From Angelakisella sp. (GTDB lineage: Bacteria; Bacillota; Clostridia; Oscillospirales; Ruminococcaceae), in assembly GCA_013316495.1 (NCBI GenBank), contig WSMP01000065.1, positions 1 to 8,677 on the forward strand: a stretch of 8,677 bases of DNA, written 5' to 3'. Under the pieces are notes generated by a model. That model worked only from the letters and a program-made list of their open reading frames with translations, did not search any database and was not told the origin of the DNA. The translations under genes and the position numbers were made by a program. This document shows positions 1-5,856 of the stretch, one piece after another; the stretch's first letter is position 1, and every line of letters begins with the position of its first letter.

Positions 1-905
1 GGTATGGGGAGATGCTGGATCGCTTGGGGGAGATGCTGGATGTCACCCGTCTGCCAGCGGAAACCTCCAAGGTGACCTTGCGCTTTTCCATCCAAGCCCC
101 GGCCGGGATAACGGTTATCATCCCCAAAGGCACCCGGTCCACTCCGAACGGGAAACTCTTTTTTGCCACTGTCCAGGAGACCGCAGCCTCCTACGATGCG
201 GGGACTGTGGATGTGGAGGCAGAGGCTACAGAGCCAGGAGTGGCTTACAACGGCCTGCCTGCCGGGGCGATCAAGGTCATCGTTGATCCGGTCGCTTATG
301 TCGGCTCGGTGACCAGCGTGAACACTACCTCCGGCGGCTTGGAGCGGGAAGACGATGAAAGTTTCCGCGAGCGGATCCGAATGGCCCCCAGCCACTTCTC
401 GGTAGCGGGACCGACAGGAGCTTACCGCTACCTGGCCATGTCGGCGGATGCTGCCATCGGGGATGTCAGTGTCACCTCCCCAGCTCCCAAGGAGGTATTG
501 GTGACTATCCTGATGCGAGATGGCAGCCCGCCGGGGGAAACGGTCCTGTCTAAAGTCACCGAGATCCTCTCCGCAGACACCCGGCGGCCACTTAGCGATC
601 TGGTGACCGTTCAGGGACCGGATCCCCACCTCTATACGGTGACTGTATCCTATTACATATCCAGGGAAGACAGCACCGATGAAGAGCGAATCAAAGGAGC
701 GGTGGTGGCGGCCTATCAGGACTATCTCACCTGGCAGGCGGCCAAACTGGGGCGGGCAGTAAATCCGGACGAGCTTCGCCGCCGGCTGCTGGTAGCGGGG
801 GCTTACCGGGTGGAGGTCACCTCTCCGGAGTACGCCACGGTGGCGGAGACCAAGGTGGCTACGGCCAGCGAGGCCAGCGCCTTGACCTATGGAGGGCTTC
901 TGTGA
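1..905 (+). CDS. Baseplate J family protein (5' end outside window)
   Basis: Structural protein of a contractile-tail baseplate, P2 gpJ / Mu gp47 type, at the outer baseplate edge where fibres attach. The frame is open to the left edge of the window (codons from position 3), and the first visible residues (YGEMLDRLGEMLDVTRLPAE) match the part of this family that normally lies well inside the N-terminus. The ATG at 12 is therefore probably internal and the gene partial. About 300 residues are visible. The body shows the expected beta-rich region with TPNGKLFFATV and the VEAEATEPGVAYNGLPAGAI segment, then GGLEREDDESFRERI, a hallmark of the family, and a C-terminal alpha/beta region with a DELRRRLL helix. 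Its TGA overlaps the ATG of the tail protein I gene by one base, so the two are translationally coupled. Family assignment is from motif recall, with high confidence. Confidence 0.9.
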   Translation, partial: YGEMLDRLGEMLDVTRLPAETSKVTLRFSIQAPAGITVIIPKGTRSTPNGKLFFATVQETAASYDAGTVDVEAEATEPGVAYNGLPAGAIKVIVDPVAYVGSVTSVNTTSGGLEREDDESFRERIRMAPSHFSVAGPTGAYRYLAMSADAAIGDVSVTSPAPKEVLVTILMRDGSPPGETVLSKVTEILSADTRRPLSDLVTVQGPDPHLYTVTVSYYISREDSTDEERIKGAVVAAYQDYLTWQAAKLGRAVNPDELRRRLLVAGAYRVEVTSPEYATVAETKVATASEASALTYGGLL

Positions 906-1468
906 TGGACTTAACCAATCTGGACCTCCTCTCCCTCCAGCCCCAGTTCCTGCAACAGGACCCAGTGACCATCGCCCTCTGCAAAGCATTCCAGCCGGTT
1001 TTTGTCCAGCTGGGAGAGTCCATGAAGGCGATCCTTCTTTATACCAACATTGACCATCTCCCTGGGGAGGTGCTGGATGAGCTGGCCTGGGGGATGAATG
1101 TCACCTGGTACAACACCCAGGACACTCTGCCTGCCCGGCGAGAAACCATTAAGAAGGCTCTTTCCGTGTTCTCCAGAATGGGAACGGCCGGGGCCATTAA
1201 GGACGCGGTAGCGGCCAACTTTGGCGCCAGTGTGGTGGAGGAATGGTGGGAGTATGGGGCACAGCCCGGATATTTCCGGATTATTGTGGAGGATCCTTCC
1301 GCCACGGCGGAACGGGCCGCCGATTTTGTCCGCACTGTGAACGCGGTGAAAAATGTCAGTAGCTGGCTGGACCAGATCATTTTAATGAGAACATCCCCAG
1401 GGCCTGTGCGGGTGGGTTCGGTGGGGCAAATCACCCGCAGGACAAGGAGCGTGCAGCGCGATGGCTAA
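905..1468 (+). CDS. Phage tail protein I (P2 gpI-like)
   Basis: Baseplate wedge protein of the P2 gpI family, which acts with gpJ at the baseplate edge. The protein is about 187 residues, normal for the family. It begins with a hydrophobic L-rich segment (LTNLDLLSLQPQFLQQDP), followed by the characteristic region of LPGEVLDELAWGMNVTWYN and then RRETIKKALSVFSRMGTAGAI, which correspond to the conserved core (D-LA---V--WY and H--KGT-) of gpI proteins. A VVEEWWEYG segment and a C-terminal domain with a long helix follow. I place the start at ATG 905 because GGAGGG at 891-896 lies 8 bases upstream; GTG 902 is in frame but spaced only 5. It overlaps gpJ by 1 base and the next gene by 8 bases, as in a tightly packed late operon. 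Confidence 0.9.
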   Translation: MDLTNLDLLSLQPQFLQQDPVTIALCKAFQPVFVQLGESMKAILLYTNIDHLPGEVLDELAWGMNVTWYNTQDTLPARRETIKKALSVFSRMGTAGAIKDAVAANFGASVVEEWWEYGAQPGYFRIIVEDPSATAERAADFVRTVNAVKNVSSWLDQIILMRTSPGPVRVGSVGQITRRTRSVQRDG

Positions 1469-2321
1469 TTTCCATGGCCACCAGATGCCCCAGGCGGGGC
1501 GGAACCTCATGGCTAAGCTCATTGCCACCCAGCGGCCTCTGGTATACACCAGCGTCAAGGTGGGGGATGGCGTTCTGGGCGGAAAGCTGATCTCCGGTCT
1601 GACCGATCTAATCAGCTTTCAAAAGTCCTTCTCCATTTCGGCCACCCCCACCCGAAGCGGGGACGGGCGATGGAATGTCACCGCCATCTTCAACAATGGG
1701 GATATTGCCCAGGATTTTTGGTGGAGAGAGTGGGGTGTATATGCTACCGATCCGGACACCGGCCAGGAGGTGCTGGTGGCCTACGCCAACGCGGGGGATA
1801 CCGCTGACTATATCCATGCTTGGACCGGCGGCGATGACAGCAGTTATGTTGAGGAGCAGATCACCTGCGCCTGTGTTGTCTCCAGCGAACTGACGGTGGA
1901 GGCGGCGATTGATAAAAGCCAGCTTTTTGCTCCCTTGGAGGATTTCGAGGCCCATCGGGACAACCGGAACAATCCTCATGGCATAACGGTGGACCAAATT
2001 GGGGCAGCCTCTGCCGGTCATACCCACACTCTGCACGAGCTGGGCGCAGCTATGACAGCGACCTACCAGGCGACCTTCCCGGCGGCGGGGTGGTCGTGGA
2101 CAGCCCCCTACCAGCAGACGGTGGCGGTGCCGGGGATTACCGTGCTGGATAACCCCATCGCCGGGCAGCTCTTCCGGGAGGACAACGGCTACAACACCCA
2201 GGCCTTGGAGGCGTGGGGGTATGTATCCCGCATTATAACGTCAGAGGGGACCATCACCGGTATCTGCTTTGAGGACCGGCCAGGAGTGGACATTGACGTG
2301 CAATTGAAGGTGGTGAGATAA
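1461..2321 (+). CDS. Collar-type tail fibre protein (DUF3751-like N-terminus)
   Basis: Tail fibre that attaches to the baseplate and carries distal binding parts. Residues 1-155 match the phage tail-collar fibre N-terminal domain: RNLMAKLIATQRPLVYTSVK, a VGDG turn, then QDFWWREWGVYATDPDTGQEVLVAYAN, which is very typical. Residues 163-195 contain a fibre-shaft element with HRDNRNNPHGITVDQIGAAS followed by GHTHTLHELGA; NPHG(V/I)T...IGA repeats are common in Firmicute phage fibres. Residues 205-286 form a cap (WSWTAPYQQTVAVPGI ... ICFEDRPGVDIDVQLKVVR) that I recognise from Clostridia prophage fibres. The start ATG overlaps the tail I stop by 8 bases. At 286 residues it is short for a fibre, so the glycine-rich product encoded directly downstream may supply the tip. 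Confidence 0.85.
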   Translation: MANFHGHQMPQAGRNLMAKLIATQRPLVYTSVKVGDGVLGGKLISGLTDLISFQKSFSISATPTRSGDGRWNVTAIFNNGDIAQDFWWREWGVYATDPDTGQEVLVAYANAGDTADYIHAWTGGDDSSYVEEQITCACVVSSELTVEAAIDKSQLFAPLEDFEAHRDNRNNPHGITVDQIGAASAGHTHTLHELGAAMTATYQATFPAAGWSWTAPYQQTVAVPGITVLDNPIAGQLFREDNGYNTQALEAWGYVSRIITSEGTITGICFEDRPGVDIDVQLKVVR

Positions 2322-3152
2322 ATGGGTGAGGCGATTATGCTCCGCAGCGGCGGAGGCGGTGCGGAAAAACAGCCCACCAGCTGGCGGTTTTTGCAGGCCA
2401 TTTCCGCAAATGCGAATTTTACCATGGAGAAGGGGAAATGGTATCGGGTCCATGTGTATGGGAAGAGCGGCAATGGAGGAGCTATCCCTAATACACAGTC
2501 TTATGCTTTTGCAGGCAATGGCGGTGGAGGTTCCGGTGGATATAGCTGCTCGGTCCTTATGGAGAAGAAAGAGACCGGCGTCTTCTGCACGGTGAACGAT
2601 GCAATAACCTCATTTGGACCCTATTTAAGTGCGACCGCAGGGGGCAACGGGGGAGCCGCCGATCGCTATACAGTAGGACCAGGCGGCGCAGGAGGAACCG
2701 CTTCCGGAGGCAACCAGGTAAATACCGCCGGTTTCAATGGTGGGGCTGGTGGTTCTTGCTACAATTCTACTCCAGGCAGCACCTTTTCACAAAGTGTGGG
2801 GTCTCCCGGTGCACGTGGGGGTAATAATGGTGGAGATGGGGGTTCCGCAGCTGTTGGACATTTTTCAAATTTGTCTGGAGCAGGTGGAGGAGCACGTCTC
2901 CCGAATTCCCCCTATACGGGCGTAATGGGAGCTATTGGAGCTGGAGGAAATGGGGCCGGATATAGGAAAATCAGTGGGGGGACCACTGTATCACAGGCTG
3001 CTACAGCCGGAAATACTCCGCCTGCATGGAATGCCACAAGCCCTCCTGTTGTATATGGTGGCGGCGGTGGTGGTGGCTCCGAAAGTTTCCATGTGATCCC
3101 CGGCGGCACCGGCACCCCCGGACTTATCATTATTGAAGTAGGAGGCGGTTAA
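2322..3152 (+). CDS. Glycine-rich tail tip / putative receptor-binding protein
   Basis: A 276-residue protein with 73 glycines (26%). Residues 1-50 are not glycine-rich and include a WRFLQAISANANFTMEKGKW segment that could be an attachment domain. From about residue 50 onward, Gly-Gly-rich stretches (GNGGGGSGG, GGAGGTASGG, GARGGNNGGDGG, YGGGGGGG) alternate with variable segments rich in N, S, T and aromatics. It ends in GTGTPGLIIIEVGGG, a terminus common in glycine-rich phage proteins. This resembles adhesins built from packed polyglycine-II helices with exposed variable loops (T4-like S16 gp38 is the known example); that comparison is by composition only. The ATG directly follows the fibre stop with no gap. 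The DNA of the repeat part is less GC-rich than the flanking genes, consistent with exchange between phages. Confidence 0.7.
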   Translation: MGEAIMLRSGGGGAEKQPTSWRFLQAISANANFTMEKGKWYRVHVYGKSGNGGAIPNTQSYAFAGNGGGGSGGYSCSVLMEKKETGVFCTVNDAITSFGPYLSATAGGNGGAADRYTVGPGGAGGTASGGNQVNTAGFNGGAGGSCYNSTPGSTFSQSVGSPGARGGNNGGDGGSAAVGHFSNLSGAGGGARLPNSPYTGVMGAIGAGGNGAGYRKISGGTTVSQAATAGNTPPAWNATSPPVVYGGGGGGGSESFHVIPGGTGTPGLIIIEVGGG

Positions 3153-3154
3153 CT

Positions 3155-3544
3155 ATGGGGCGCGCATACGCTTATGTGCAGAACGGGGTGGTCCTGGAGG
3201 TAGAGAAGCGGACCCTCCAGGATACCGGCGATTACCCCATCGGGAAGTACTACCACGGTTCTCTGCTGCCGTATTTCGTGGAGATTCGTCCTGGGGAAAA
3301 CGCCCCGGCGGATAAAGAGGTCCGCAAGGGCTGGCGGTGGCAGGATAACCAGTTTATGGAGCCGGAACCATTCACCATCAACCCGGAGACGGGGGAGATG
3401 TACCTGCCGGACAGAATCCCGGCGGCGGACTTCTGGGCCGTCTATCAGGATAACCTCCGGTTGCGGGACGAGCTGGCCAAGGTCACCGATGTGGTGGACA
3501 CCATGGTAATGGAGCAGCTGATGGAGGAGGGGGCGCTGGTATGA
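3155..3544 (+). CDS. Hypothetical phage protein following the fibre genes
   Basis: A 129-residue soluble protein I do not recognise as a named family. The N-terminal half is beta-rich with many aromatics (AYAYVQNGVVLEVEKRT, YYHGSLLPYFVEI, GWRWQDNQFMEPEPF). The C-terminal 35 residues look helical and coiled-coil-like (NLRLRDELAKVTDVVDTMVM) and acidic. Proteins of this size and position, between fibre and lysis genes, are often fibre assembly chaperones or small baseplate accessories; here that is only a positional inference. GGAGG at 3141-3145 lies 9 bases before the ATG. The stop codon overlaps the ATG of the next small gene (ATGA), so the two are coupled. Confidence 0.65.
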   Translation: MGRAYAYVQNGVVLEVEKRTLQDTGDYPIGKYYHGSLLPYFVEIRPGENAPADKEVRKGWRWQDNQFMEPEPFTINPETGEMYLPDRIPAADFWAVYQDNLRLRDELAKVTDVVDTMVMEQLMEEGALV

Positions 3545-3702
3545 CGACAGTGGACAAGCTGGTATATCTCATCCGCCGGGGGAAGATCACCCTAGACCGG
3601 GTGGCCCCCCAGTATAGGGAGCAGGTGGTCGCAGAGCTGGGGACAGAGAGCAACACCGAGGAAGATAAGGATCCGATAACCGCAAAAGCGGTGCAAAAAT
3701 AG
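3541..3702 (+). CDS. Small CD1375-like phage protein
   Basis: A 53-residue reading frame that starts at the ATGA overlap with the preceding gene. GGAGGAGG lies at 3523-3530, about 10 bases upstream of the ATG. The N-terminal 35 residues carry LVYLIRRGKITLDRVAPQYR, which fits the short CD1375-type pattern of Clostridia prophages (a Y--LI--GK-T---VP-- motif, usually located between fibre and holin genes, function unknown). The rest is a charged tail (ESNTEEDKDPITAKAVQK). Size, order and motif agree, but the family call is from memory. An XkdX-type small protein is the main alternative. Confidence 0.6.
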   Translation: MTTVDKLVYLIRRGKITLDRVAPQYREQVVAELGTESNTEEDKDPITAKAVQK

Positions 3703-3719
3703 AAAGGACGGTACATAAC

Positions 3720-4196
3720 ATGGAAAAACTGACAATGGCATTGGCAAAAGCAGCCCCCACCGGCTATGGCGAGGCGGGGGTCAAGGTCTCCGGGATGGTG
3801 GCAGTGATCGGGACGCTGTTTTCCGCCCTCCTGGGGGGCTGGGACGGAATGATCCGGGCCCTCATCTTCTTCATGGCAGTGGATTTCGTGTCCGGCATCG
3901 CTGCCGCCTGCAGGGAGCACCGGCTGGACAGCCAGGTGATGCTCTGGGGCGGTGTAGGCAAGGTGATGGTCTTGGCCCTGGTGGCTGCTGGGGTGGTGCT
4001 GGACGGTCTCCTGGGTCTCCCGGAGCCCTACTGCCGCACCGCAATTATTTGGTTCTACGTGGGCCGGGAAGGCCTGTCTATCCTGGAGAATTATGGCAAG
4101 CTGGGCCTGCCTCTGCCCGCCTTTCTGGTTGGGCTGCTGACTCAGCTCCGTGACCGGGGCAATCAGGGGAGAGAGGAGGATGACAGCGATGATTAA
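3720..4196 (+). CDS. Phage holin (holin_4 / TcdE-like family)
   Basis: Holin that permeabilises the cytoplasmic membrane and releases or activates the endolysin. The protein has 158 residues, typical of this family. Predicted membrane segments are about 24-40, 44-63 and 81-100, with a fourth amphipathic stretch near 106-125. The family signature is visible as FYVGREGLSILENYGKLGLP, matching the usual N/G-E--SI-EN---G-P-P block. The C-terminus is charged and acidic (REEDDSDD), as is common for holins. An AGAAAGGA ribosome site lies at 3701-3708. Its last codons overlap the endolysin start by 8 bases, the usual holin-lysin coupling. Confidence 0.9.
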   Translation: MEKLTMALAKAAPTGYGEAGVKVSGMVAVIGTLFSALLGGWDGMIRALIFFMAVDFVSGIAAACREHRLDSQVMLWGGVGKVMVLALVAAGVVLDGLLGLPEPYCRTAIIWFYVGREGLSILENYGKLGLPLPAFLVGLLTQLRDRGNQGREEDDSDD

Positions 4197-4956
4197 AAAG
4201 GCCGGTATTGACGTTTCAGCCCACCAGGGGGCCATCAACTGGGCCAAGGTCAAACAGGACTTTGCCATCCTCCGGGCGGGGTGGAGCTGGTACGAAGGGG
4301 GCATGAACATCGACCAGCGCTTCCGGGAGAATGTCACCGGCACCCAGGCTGCCGGCATCCCCTGGGGGGTCTACCTCTACGCCTACGACAAGACCCCCAC
4401 AGCCGCGGTGAAGTCGGCGGACCGCCTAGCGGACCTGCTGGATAAATACCAGATCCCCTACCCGGTGGCTTATGACTTCGAGGACGGGCAGTACGTCGCA
4501 GGAGACAGGAGGGAGACCAATACCGCCATCTGCGCTGCCTTCCTGAAGCGACTCCAGGAGCGGGGGTACTACGCCATACTCTACACCTACACCAACTTCG
4601 CCCGGAGCTACATCGACATGGCCCTTCTGGCCGCCTACGATCTGTGGATCGCCGACTACACCGGCAAGGTAGGATGGACAGGCCCCTACGGGATGTGGCA
4701 GCACAGCGCCAAGGGGCGGCTGGAGGCCATCGGCGGCGGCAAGGTGGACGTGGACCTCAATATCGCCTATAAGGACTACCCTGCTATCATCCGGGGCGCG
4801 GGCCTCAACGGCTACAGGGAGCGCCCCAACAGCGAGGAGGACTACGCCGCTCTCCGCCGGGAGGTGGAGGCCCTGGGGAGGGAGAAAGCAGCGCTGGAAA
4901 CCGAAAAGGCCGCCCTGGCGGCGAAAATATTCGCAGCCAGAGCGGCGCTGAGGTAA
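4189..4956 (+). CDS. GH25 family endolysin (lysozyme/muramidase)
   Basis: Peptidoglycan hydrolase that cleaves the MurNAc-GlcNAc beta-1,4 bond at the end of the lytic cycle. Residues 4-200 form a complete GH25 domain: GIDVSAHQGAINW with Asp8, YPVAYDFEDG with Asp96 and the catalytic acid Glu98, YYAILYTYTNF, LWIADYTG, and a WQHS...DVDLNIAY end. No signal peptide is present, so export depends on the holin. After the catalytic domain there is no LysM, SH3 or choline-binding repeat; residues about 215-253 are instead a charged heptad-like helix (DYAALRREVEALGREKAALE). I chose ATG 4189 because AGGAGG at 4174-4179 is 9 bases away; ATG 4180 has no spacing and GTG 4150 would add 13 residues. The start overlaps the holin gene. 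Confidence 0.92.
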   Translation: MIKKAGIDVSAHQGAINWAKVKQDFAILRAGWSWYEGGMNIDQRFRENVTGTQAAGIPWGVYLYAYDKTPTAAVKSADRLADLLDKYQIPYPVAYDFEDGQYVAGDRRETNTAICAAFLKRLQERGYYAILYTYTNFARSYIDMALLAAYDLWIADYTGKVGWTGPYGMWQHSAKGRLEAIGGGKVDVDLNIAYKDYPAIIRGAGLNGYRERPNSEEDYAALRREVEALGREKAALETEKAALAAKIFAARAALR

Positions 4957-4966
4957 ATTCTTTCTC

Positions 4967-5194
4967 TCAGAAATCGTTTGACAGAATTCTGAGGAGAATC
5001 AGCAGTAAGAGCGGAGGGATCACCACATTGTTGAGATTAGATACCTGAAGCCAATTATCTGGCAGCTTGATTTTTCCTGTTAAAATCAGAATGCAGCCAA
5101 TAAATGCTAATATCAGCAAACAGGTAGAAACATTTATTGTTACTGTTATTCCAGGAAGACCAAGCAGCTGATTCATTGCCGCTTTTTCCAACAT
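4967..5194 (-). CDS. Small two-helix membrane protein, function unknown
   Basis: A 75-residue protein convergent with the endolysin gene, with 10 bases between the stop codons. The start at 5194 is supported by AGGAG at 5208-5204, spaced 9 bases; an upstream in-frame ATG at 5233 lacks a site and lies inside an inverted repeat. Two membrane segments are clear: about 15-39 (GITVTINVSTCLLILAFIGC) and about 53-71 (NNVVIPPLLLLILLRIL), joined by a short charged loop (GKIKLPDNW). The DNA is AT-rich, unlike the late genes, and the gene appears to have its own promoter region. The position downstream of lysis genes on the opposite strand is that of a moron. It could be a superinfection-exclusion or lysogenic conversion protein, or a second holin-like or toxin peptide; none is proven. 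Confidence 0.6.
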   Translation of the reverse strand: MLEKAAMNQLLGLPGITVTINVSTCLLILAFIGCILILTGKIKLPDNWLQVSNLNNVVIPPLLLLILLRILSNDF

Positions 5195-5219
5195 CACAGT
5201 AGTCTCCTTTTCGCAACTG

Positions 5220-5253
5220 TAGCTTAGACTCATAACATTATTAATCTAAGCTA
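5220..5253. promoter_or_regulatory. 34-bp near-palindrome upstream of the membrane protein gene
   Basis: The arms TAGCTTAGA (5220-5228) and TCTAAGCTA (5245-5253) are perfect 9-bp inverted repeats. Inside them a further five positions also match, giving 14 of 17 pairs across the dyad. It lies 26-59 bases upstream of the start codon at 5194, just downstream of a candidate -35 element on the - strand (TTGAAC, 5262-5257; a weak TAATGT -10 at 5240-5235 falls inside the dyad). This placement fits an operator for a dimeric repressor. A hairpin in the 5' leader RNA is the alternative. Confidence 0.5.
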
Positions 5254-5303
5254 ATTGTTCAAGTGGATTACGTAAAAATTTGTGATGTTCTCCCAAAAAG
5301 AAC

Positions 5304-5332
5304 TTGACAAAGGCAATCTGCCATGATAGAAT
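5304..5332 (+). promoter_or_regulatory. Sigma-A promoter of the non-coding transcript
   Basis: TTGACA at 5304-5309 (perfect -35), a 17-base spacer and TAGAAT at 5327-5332 (one mismatch to TATAAT) form a near-consensus vegetative promoter reading to the right. The predicted start is at about 5338-5339. A small dyad, GTTCT (5287-5291) and AGAAC (5299-5303), abuts the -35 and could be an operator. No convincing gene with a ribosome site follows before the terminator at 5504-5534. Confidence 0.7.
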
Positions 5333-5337
5333 GAGGT

Positions 5338-5534
5338 AACGCTCAACTAAGCCTCCCAAATTGACATTTTAGGAGAACAAGAACTAGGATGTATAGAACC
5401 ATCTTGTAGGGCGATGATTCTATCATTTAAGTGGTACATTGGACTCAACTCCTTCCTTTGTCCGGGGGGGAAGTTATTGCGTGCGTTTTTCTACAATTGT
5501 AGCACAAAAAGACTTGTTTGTCAAGTCTTTTTGT
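5338..5534 (+). ncRNA. Candidate structured non-coding RNA, about 195 nt
   Basis: Bounded by a strong promoter on the left and a perfect terminator hairpin on the right. Paired blocks are nested in strict order, giving one long interrupted rod: AACGC 5338-5342 with 5483-5487; AACT 5345-5348 with 5472-5475; CCTCCC 5352-5357 with the G-run 5465-5470; GACA 5363-5366 with 5459-5462; AGGAG 5371-5375 with 5449-5453; GATGTA 5388-5393 with 5435-5440; TAGAA 5394-5398 with 5418-5422; ATC 5401-5403 with 5413-5415. An internal loop of 12 by 8 bases (5376-5387 / 5441-5448) interrupts it in the middle. Size and rod-plus-bubble form recall 6S RNA, but I do not see 6S consensus sequence. Pairing was done by eye. 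A 60-codon frame from 5414 runs through the terminator and looks fortuitous. Confidence 0.5.
5504..5534 (+). terminator. Rho-independent terminator of the candidate ncRNA
   Basis: Perfect 13-bp stem, ACAAAAAGACTTG (5504-5516) with its complement at 5522-5534, around the loop TTTGT. The right arm contains the T-run, as in bidirectional A/T-flanked terminators, so it may also stop leftward transcription. A separate 12-bp palindrome, CTACAATTGTAG (5491-5502), lies immediately before it. Confidence 0.75.
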
Positions 5535-5856
5535 TTTGTACAAGCGTATATTCTCTATTAGAATGGACAAACACTGCTATAATCTATATCTTTTAGATTG
5601 GAAAAGGCGTGGTGGCAAAGCAAATTATTACAATAGCCACAGCAGCTTCTATCAGGGTGTTGCTTGTTAAGTTCAAACACTTCATTAGGATGTACAATTG
5701 GAATAATCCAAGATGTAGTGTACCAAAAGTGTACCAAAAATAAAAAAGAGCAACAAAAAACAATAGAATTTGAAAATCAAAAAGCATATTTAAAACGGCT
5801 TAATTACAGGCTTTTTTGACAAAAAAAGAATATGAATGAAAGTAAGAATAAAACGT
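5535..5856. other. AT-rich segment left of the attachment core, no convincing gene
   Basis: About 320 bases without a gene I can support. A perfect extended -10 (TGCTATAAT, 5575-5583) with a poor -35 could start + strand transcription near 5589. A 44-codon frame (GTG 5609 to TAA 5741-5743), preceded by GGAAAAGG, encodes a basic peptide beginning VVAKQIITIATAAS; it overlaps the tandem repeats and is not recognised. A hydrophobic - strand frame at 5593-5787 has no ribosome site. The right part (5740-5856) is A-rich and, being next to attP, may bend DNA or bind integrase or IHF/HU-like proteins. Confidence 0.4.
5717..5738 (+). repeat. Tandem 11-bp repeat, candidate integrase arm sites
   Basis: AGTGTACCAAA occurs twice in perfect head-to-tail tandem (5717-5727, 5728-5738), followed by an A-run. 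It lies about 120-140 bases from the tRNA-derived core. The TACC centre is shared with the TACCCTTT repeats on the other side of the core, as expected for arm-type sites recognised by an integrase N-terminal domain. The role is inferred. Confidence 0.45.

Noticed and set aside
1461..3152. Diversity-generating retroelement acting on the fibre genes
   Set aside because: No reverse transcriptase, template repeat or adenine-biased variable repeat is visible in the window.
3483..4358. Long - strand open frame (about 290 codons) opposite the holin and lysin genes
   Set aside because: The sequence is antisense to two well-recognised genes, has Pro/His/Cys-rich low-complexity translation and no ribosome site; a GC-rich codon shadow.
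4966..4993. Convergent terminator between lysin and membrane gene (CTCAGAA / TTCTGAG)
   Set aside because: Only a 7-bp stem with a 14-base loop and no T-run on either strand; too weak to call.
5338..5534. Retron or known 6S RNA annotation for the structured transcript
   Set aside because: No reverse transcriptase gene nearby, and no recognisable 6S consensus sequence; kept as an unassigned RNA only.
5414..5596. 60-codon + strand frame in the ncRNA region
   Set aside because: It runs straight through the perfect terminator hairpin, has only a weak ribosome site and Cys/Phe-rich translation of AT-rich DNA.
5593..5787. 64-codon hydrophobic - strand frame
   Set aside because: No ribosome site or good promoter; hydrophobicity follows from A/T-rich codons.
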